The translations under genes and the position numbers were made by a program. 64,000 nt of DNA from Prinsepia uniflora (taxonomy: Eukaryota > Streptophyta > Magnoliopsida > Rosales > Rosaceae), in NCBI GenBank assembly GCA_032719365.1, contig CM064866.1:6305781-6369780 (forward strand), read 5' to 3'. The notes beneath the pieces were generated by a model. The model was given only the letters and a program-made list of their open reading frames with translations. It was not told the origin of the DNA and made no database searches. Shown piece after piece: positions 57,426-64,000 of the stretch; position 1 is the first letter of the stretch; the number at the start of each line of letters is the position of its first letter.

Positions 57426-60299
57426 ATGGAGTTATCATTCTATTGCTTACTTGGTGTCACCAAACACATGACTTCAAAACTAAACCTCCTAGCAATTCTG
57501 GTCTTGTTCCATGTTGTTGCTACCAAATCTCAAAACTCTTCGCACCCATCTTGCCATCGTGAGGAGATGTCTGCCTTGCTGCAATTCAAGGACATCTTCT
57601 CTATCAACAGATCTGCTTCGCGCTATGATGCTGCCTATCCAAAGGTTTCCTCATGGAATGGAAGATCTGGAAATACTGACAACAGCAGCAACTGCTGCTC
57701 ATGGGACGGGGTTGAGTGTGATGCGAAAACAGGTAATGTGATTAGCCTTGATCTTAGTAGCAGTTGTCTCTATGGATCTATCAACTCCAACAGCACCCTT
57801 TTCAATCTTGTTCATCTTAAGCAACTCAACCTTGCAGACAATCACTTCAACTACTCTCAAATTCCTAGTAGCATTAGGAATTTCCCATCCCTCACTTATC
57901 TCAATCTGGCTGGCTCTGCTTTTTCTGGCCAAGTCCCATCCCAGGTTTCACAGTTGTCCAAGTTGTCAATCCTTGATTTGTCTCTCAATGTTGATAGATT
58001 CTCTATTAAGAATAAAGAACAACCACTGTTGAGACTTAATGCATCAGATTTTGGAAGTCTAGTTCAAAACTTAACTAGTCTAGAGCAACTTTCTCTCAGT
58101 TTTGTGAACATATCTTCAACAATACCTCATTCCATAGCCAACTTATCATCCTTGGCTAGACTAAACCTCAGGAAATGTGAGCTATTTGGTGAATTTCCAG
58201 TGAGAGTCTTCAATCTACCGACATTGGAAGGTCTGAGCGTGAGATTCAACCAAGATCTTACTGGCTATTTACCTGAATTTAATCGAAGTAGCCCTCTCGA
58301 GTATCTATATATTTCCTTCACTGGGTTTTACGGAAGCCTACCTCCTTCGATTGGAAATCTTGGATCATTACAAGAGTTGAATGTGGCTGCATGCAACTTT
58401 TCAAAAGGGTTGATTCCACCTTCACTTGGTAATCTTCAAAAGCTCACTCTTCTTGACATTTCTAAAAGCCAATTTGTAGGTCAAATTCCTGATTCATTGT
58501 CAAACCTTACACAACTCACCGTGTTTCGGATTGTTACAAGCGCTCTAAACGGTTCAATCCCTTCTTAAATAGGAAACTTCAGCAAACTAGTTTACCTGGA
58601 TTTGGCTTATAGCGGATTGAATGGTTCAATTCCTACTTCAATTTACAATCTTACCAACCTTGAAATGCTTTCCCTACAGTCAAATTCTCTAATCGGTGTC
58701 GAGAAGTTTCAAATGTTCTAAAAACTTCCAAACATGAACCAACTTCAACTGGGTGGTAACAACTTGGAATTTGTCACTGATTGTAAAAGTACAAAAAACT
58801 CAACGGATATGCAACAATTCACGACTCTTGGATTGGCTGAATGCAAAATCAAAGAGTTCCCATTTTTCCTTCAATATCAGAACGTGTTAGAGCGTTTGGA
58901 CCTTTCTAGAAACATCATCCAAGGCAAGGTACCAAAATGGATGTGGAACATAAGCATAGACACGCTCAAATTCCTTGACATTTCTCATAACCTTATATCA
59001 GACCAATCTCCTACTGTTCTTCCATAGGTCACCCTATTCATCTTAAGGGTTTCGTCCAACTTGTTTCATGGGTCCTTACCGCTACCTCCACCATCCATGC
59101 TAGAGTTTACAGTAGCAAACAACAATTTCACCGGAGAAGTTTCGCCATTGTTTTGCAATATGATTTCTCTTCAATACCTTGACTTGTCCAAAAATAACTT
59201 GAGTGGCACGCTTCCTCAGTGTCTCGGAAACTTCAGTGATAATTTGTCACTTTTACTTCTCGGAAACAACAATTTTCATGGCATTGTTCCTCAAACATAC
59301 AGCTCAAAAAGCCATATGAGGATGATTGATATGAGTCACAACCAGTTGGAAGGAGAGCTTCCGAGGTCATTGGCGAATTGTGTGATGCATGAGTATCTTG
59401 TTCTGTCCAACAATCAGTTCAATGGTGTCTTTCCCATTTGGTTGGGGAGTCTTGCTGAGCTGAAACTTTTGGCAATGCGGCATAACAGATTCCACGGCGT
59501 GATAGCAAAATCTAGAAAGAATGTTGATTTCCCGAAGCTGCGCATTCTTGATATTTCTTACAATAATTTCACCGGTGAGATTCCATCGGTGTTTCCTGAT
59601 ATTACCGTAAAAAAGTCAGATTACATGGCCACTCTTTTGAATTATGAAGTCGAAGATTTTGGAAATGAGCAGAACTTGGTTCATGTTGATTACTCAATCA
59701 CATTAGCAACCAAAGGCTTGGAGCTTTACTATTCACGGATTCAAGAAGCCTTTGCATCACTTGACATCTCAAGCAACAAGTTTGAAGGGAAGATTCCAGA
59801 TTTCATTGGGAACTTAAAGGGCCTTCGCTCCCTCAATCTTTCCAACAACATTCTCACCGGCGGCATCCCATCATCGTTGGGGAACTTATCAGTGCTTGAG
59901 TCCTTGGATCTTTCGCAAAACCAGCTCTCAGGATCGATCCCTCAGCAATTGACGCGTCTCTCTTTCCTTGCAAGATTCAGTGTTGCACACAACCACCTCA
60001 CCGGTCCTATACCACAAGGAACTCAACTTACTTCATTTAATAGCACTGTATATGATGGAAACAGAGGATTGTGTGGAAATCCATTGCCAGAGTGTGGAAA
60101 TTCGAAGTCCCCTCCACTGCCACCTTCAAGCACCATGGGAAAAAATGATTCTTCGACGTTTGTCTGGATATTTGCTTTGGCTGGAGTTGTAAGCGGGTTT
60201 GTAGTTGGAGTGGTTCTTTCAGATGTTGTGATTACAAAGAGGCATGATTTTTTTTACAAGATTGTTGGAATGATCAGACACGTGATAGGGAAAAGCTGA
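57426..60299 (+). pseudogene. RLP copy C: full-length LRR receptor-like protein with three nonsense codons
   Basis: Same length (958 codons with stop) and frame as copy B from ATG to TGA, and very similar throughout, including signal peptide, LRRs, island (YSITLATKG), C-terminal cap, membrane span with GxxxGxxxG spacing and basic tail. Three stops interrupt it: TAA at 58566-58568 (codon 381, TGG in B), TAA at 58719-58721 (codon 432, CAA in B) and TAG at 59025-59027 (codon 534, TGG in A and B). No insertions or deletions disturb the frame. As it stands the gene could give only a 380-residue secreted fragment (signal peptide plus N-terminal LRRs). Promoter and 3' flank are preserved, so transcription is possible. 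Confidence 0.93.
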
Positions 60300-61060
60300 A
60301 CTGGGAGGTGTAGGAAATGAGTTCTTTATAAGGTTGTGTAGTTGATATTGTTTTTTGTTCTTGTTTTTGCTTTTGCCTTTGTTTTTGTTATTTCTATGTT
60401 GTTGTTTCGGTTCTTTTTGTAACCTTTCTTTATGTTTTTACTGCAGGTATTTTGGTTTGGTTATCGTGAGGTTTTGGCTTATTCATAAACCTCTATTATT
60501 ATATTTTCCAAGGTTTTAGCTTTACGTTTCCCTTCTTGTATTTTTTTTTAAAATAAATTTTATCTAGTGTGGTATTAGAGAGATGGGGAGGGCGTTCTAT
60601 CAGAGGGTCGGTTCCCTCTCAATTGGTTTGTATATTGTGAAGATAAGTCGTTGTAGTAGTCCGATGAATGAGCCAAGTGTGTAGTTATATTCAACCTAAT
60701 CCTTAATCACCTCATTTTTTCGTTAAAAATATTTATAAATTTCAAGTATCTTAATTAGAGGTTGATAAGTGCATGTTTGTTCAGTTTTTAAAAGAATTAG
60801 ACATATAGGGAACGGAACCTACCTTGTATAATCCTACTATTTTGTGATATATTGTAATCACAAGTTTTCAAATTTACTAATTAGTCGATACTCAGAAGCT
60901 TATATTTTGGAACTCCGTCAATAAAGATATGTTTTGCCCACTAAATAATAATCCATGTGGTTCCTTCAAACAAACTTTAATTTTTGTCGCAATCAATAGC
61001 ATTACAATTTAGTGATATTTTTTTCATATAATAAAATATCACAAATTTAATTCTCATGAA
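60300..61060 (+). repeat. 3' flank of RLP copy C
   Basis: Complement of the flanks of A and B: 'ggttttggcttattcataaacct' type sequence near 60470 matches 6520-6545, and 60844-61013 matches 16660-16850. T-rich in the transcript direction. No gene. Confidence 0.7.
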
Positions 61061-61339
61061 AGAAATGCATCTGGAACAGAAAAAACTATTTCAAAACTCA
61101 CCAGGAACAGGGATTTGCCTCAATGTGTTTCAGGAACAGGTACAACGTCAAAAATATTGCAGCATTCACCAATCAATGTTAATAATGTCGTTAATCATGA
61201 TGATCTGGCAATAATATTACAGAATAATAAGGATAATTGAGATATTTGCTTCATTTTATTATATTTTCTTTTAAAATTCTTTTTAAAATATTAAAACAAA
61301 TAAAACAACCATCTTCCCAACTCAACTCACTTGATTATA
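61061..61339. other. Non-coding, nothing recognised
   Basis: Sequence between the duplicated RLP flank and the ketoacyl-CoA synthase fragment. AT-rich, no repeat ends or coding frame seen. Confidence 0.4.
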
Positions 61340-61764
61340 TCCTCCTTAGGGATCTCCGACCCCCACTCATCCAAATCGAATCCCATTTTCGAACTCAGAA
61401 CTCCCTCCAGCCACCACCCATCCAAATCCAACTCCAAATGCAATCTAACAAACCCTATCCCCTGTCAGCATCCACCTCTTCGCTTCAATGTACCCCATCT
61501 CGTACCACAAAATAAGAACGACGTATTGCCAAACCTATGCAACGTTATCCTCAATGCCTCGCAATGCTCTGGTAACAGCTGCAAGTTCTTCTTCATCTCA
61601 TCAATCACCGCCCTACCGCCTGCGTGGATACAAAATTGCTCAAAAGCCTGCTTGAAATCCAGAATGTATGGCTTCCATTTCGGATTCCAGGCTTTTCGAC
61701 TATTGAAGCAGAAATCGAACCCGCCATGAAAAGTTTTCACAATTCATGCAAACAGCAAACAATT
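61340..61764 (-). pseudogene. 3-ketoacyl-CoA synthase (KCS) C-terminal fragment
   Basis: The minus-strand translation contains NPKWKPYILDFKQAFEQF, then FCIHAGGRAVIDE and LHRFGNTS, typical of plant KCS enzymes that start very-long-chain fatty acid elongation in the ER. The His of FCIHAGG and Asn of RFGNTS are catalytic in the family. After RFGNTS a frameshift (near 61530) leads into the expected LWYEMGYIEAKRRM-like segment in another frame (seen as LWYEMGYIEAKRWMLTG), followed by a stop. The N-terminal part with the catalytic Cys is absent; the homology stops at the LTR at 61765, so upstream parts may lie beyond that element outside the window. A dead fragment. Confidence 0.8.
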
Positions 61765-64000
61765 TGTCAGGACCCACCCCGGTTTCACCCCGAAAACCGA
61801 GGTAAATCCTGCTCCCGTCTGACACCCCAACACTAAAACCCAAGTAAACTCACGAAAAACTACTAAAAACACTGTCAGACGCAGGAGAAAGTTTACACAT
61901 CCCAAATCAAAGTTTTACAGAGCATAGTACTAAACAAAAACAAAGGAAAACCGATACACAAAGTACACGCACACGTAAAATTTAACACACTCCGGGGTCG
62001 CTCTCGTATATGTTATGCCTCTGACACTGCCTCAACGTCTAACCTCGCGCTAGTTCCACGACCTGGAGGGCAATTTAAAAACAGAAGATGTGAGTGGACC
62101 ATAAATAAAATAATAGTTTCCAAAAACATTTCATAATAAAACCAGGGTTTTAGCCCTCCGTTTTGAAAATACACATGCATAACCCATTTGCCAAAACCAG
62201 TGATAATTCACGTAAGATTTGTCATAAAAGCAATTGCAGAATCATCATAAAAACAGTTATAGAAATCGCGTCATAAGCATCATAAAAACATACCATGAAA
62301 CTTAAATACCTAAATCATTATCCGATCAAACCTGCTGGACCTATCCGAGTCTTTAAACTCCCGAGTCTTTAAACTCAATCCAGGCCTCAATAATATCCGA
62401 GTTTTAAACTCCCGAGTCTTTAAACTCAACAGGCCTACGGAGGAAATATCAAATATCCGAGTCTTTAAACTCCCGAGTCTTTAAACTCAATCCGGGTCTT
62501 TAAACCCAATCCGGGCCCGTGCCCCGTCAATCACAATATCCGGGTCTTTAAACCCAATAACCAGATCCAGCAAATCCAATCCAAAACCTTTTGAAAACCA
62601 ATTCTAAATCCACATCCAAAACCTTTTGAAAACCAATTCTAAATCCATATCCAAAACCTGGATCCGAAATCACCGGTCCGATACCCTTCCGGCGTCCAGA
62701 ACCGTCATTCCGAACCAAAATCCGGAATTCCACTTTTCAACTTTACAACCAAATCTCAATTCTCGAAATCCGATTCTAAAACCGAAAACTCGATTATCAA
62801 ATCATGTCTCAAAATCCCTTTATAATCATTGAAAATCATTTATCATTTCCCAAAACCATAGTATCGAAATCCGAATCCAACTTTTCCTCGTAAAATGTGC
62901 TGAAAATCCATATTTTTCGAAAATCGTGCAAATAGGAAAAACCATCATAGCATATTCAATAAACATAGAATCATGATGAAAACCATAAGATACATATAGA
63001 AAAGCAGTTATGCATGCTCGAGTTTAGGAAAAGGGTCCACTCACAGTATCGAACACTTAGTCGCGTCCCGAACGTCCCGCACATTCTTCAGCTTCCTCGG
63101 GGAATCCCGATCCTGTCAACAATCACCAAAGTACGTCACTAACACGTCTACGAAGGTCCACCTAATTTTCCCCAAAAATCCCCGGATCCTAAACGTAACG
63201 AATCAAAACCCTAAACCTTCAACCTCGCGGAACTAACCTCAAACGACGTCCGATCAACCCGAAACTAATTCCATTAGACTCATCACAACTCCTAGACCAA
63301 AAACCTAGTTGGAAGTTTCCCCAAAAGCCGCCGCACGCGCCCCCACGCACCGCCCAAAGTGGCTGCGCATGGGCTTCACGCGCCTGCACACGATCACTGT
63401 TCATCACCGTCTACCTCGCATGAACCGGTCTGAACCGGCGTTCCCGGTTCACCGCCATTCCATCACCGTTTCAGCTCCTCTCTTCACCATCTTCATCGTC
63501 CAGTCCTAAGCTACCCATTCCCCTACTCCAAACACCTCGACACAGTCCAAAACTCGTCGACTCAAGCTCGAACAAAACCCGAACCAGTCCCCTGTTTTCT
63601 ACTCCGGCCACCCACGTCTTTCCCCGTCACGGTTTCGACACCCAGAGCTTCCTAGGTCCTCACTGAAGCTCACCTAACTCACCAAATCCCTCGACTCAGT
63701 CCCTAAGTCCACGACTTCCCGTTTGAAAATCACGGCAAAACAGAGTACTTACACGGGGAGAAGGAATTACCTGTCGTCGACCGCCGCCGTGCTCACCGCC
63801 GCACGCCCTGGATTCCACAGAGCCGTCTCAGCCCCCTGTTGAGTCCAATTGCACCAACACACGGTCACACCACCACCACGATCTCTCCCCTCTTCTCTGT
63901 TTTTCTCTAGCTTTCCCGTGAACTCACCCTTCCTTCTCACTCACCCACGATCACACAACCCACTCCAGTTCACTCCTCAACTCTCCTTCCACCTCGGTTC
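61765..64000 (-). mobile_element. Gypsy-type LTR, minus orientation, runs off the window
   Basis: Begins TGTCAGGACCCACCCCGG, the complement of the family's LTR end, directly against the KCS fragment with no primer site, so it is either a solo LTR or the 3' LTR of an element extending to the right. It contains GTGAGTGGACC (62091), TTTAAACTCCCGAG-type repeats (62345-62563), GGTCCACTCAC (63034), the GCGCGTG block (63330-63390) and a candidate splice donor (complement of ttacctg, about 63770). The start (GGGTCGTTACA complement) is not reached. Confidence 0.88.

Noticed and set aside
57511..58032. Extra frames inside RLP copies
   Set aside because: Shadow frames overlapping the real LRR frame; the same shadows occur in copies A and B because the sequence is duplicated.

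Overview
This is eukaryotic plant nuclear DNA. The evidence is cell-surface LRR receptor-like protein (RLP) genes, AT-rich intergenic DNA, and plant Ty1/copia, Ty3/gypsy, hAT, Mutator-like and LINE elements. A woody eudicot of the rose family is a guess from the look of the receptors; nothing in the window fixes the species.

Layout. The window is a Cf-9-type RLP cluster that has grown by segmental duplication and then been swollen by transposons. Four RLP copies are visible. Copy A (1687-4387, minus) has lost its 5' end and is frameshifted. Copy D (6377-6879, minus) is only a C-terminal stub. Copy B (17199-20072, minus) is intact with 957 codons. Copy C (57426-60299, plus) keeps B's length and frame exactly but carries three nonsense codons. 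B and C are divergent, share a promoter with a tandem 32-bp repeat and a TATA box, and share 3' flanks. Between the copies lie repeated non-coding intergenic modules, interrupted by a Mutator-like element with a captured gene fragment (9231-10947), a non-autonomous hAT element (11843-12906), a copia gag-protease remnant (about 7895-8900) and a 538-bp solo LTR (20304-20841).

The B-C interval is filled by one 31.3-kb nested stack. The outer element is a copia retrotransposon (23593-54928, TSD GAACC) whose coding domain now runs on the minus strand. Two large insertions split it: one in the 3' untranslated part (24266-33497, TSD CTTCG) and one in pol (36861-51684, TSD ATACA). Both are solo LTRs of a gypsy-type family with LTRs of about 2.7-3.6 kb, and they contain further LTRs of the same family (25380-28989, 29635-32414, 37565-43424, 44115-50009, 46533-49759) plus a truncated gypsy element with LTR, tRNA-Met primer site and gag (38780-42131). 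Target-site duplications were read by eye for every level except that truncated element. Removing the pol insertion restores an unbroken copia reading frame.

Right edge. Past copy C is a broken 3-ketoacyl-CoA synthase fragment (61340-61764), abutted by another LTR of the gypsy family that runs off the window.

Most unusual observations: (1) the two copia LTRs are reciprocal mirror structures (one U3-core-inverted U3, the other inverted U5-core-U5) inside a perfect TSD, as expected if the whole internal domain flipped by recombination at the palindromic LTR cores; (2) all gypsy-type LTRs seen in full carry an inverted pair GTGAGTGGACC / GGTCCACTCAC with one apparent compensatory change, enclosing a minisatellite that differs between subfamilies and coinciding with splice-like donor and acceptor sites. 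The only gene here likely to make a full host protein is RLP copy B.
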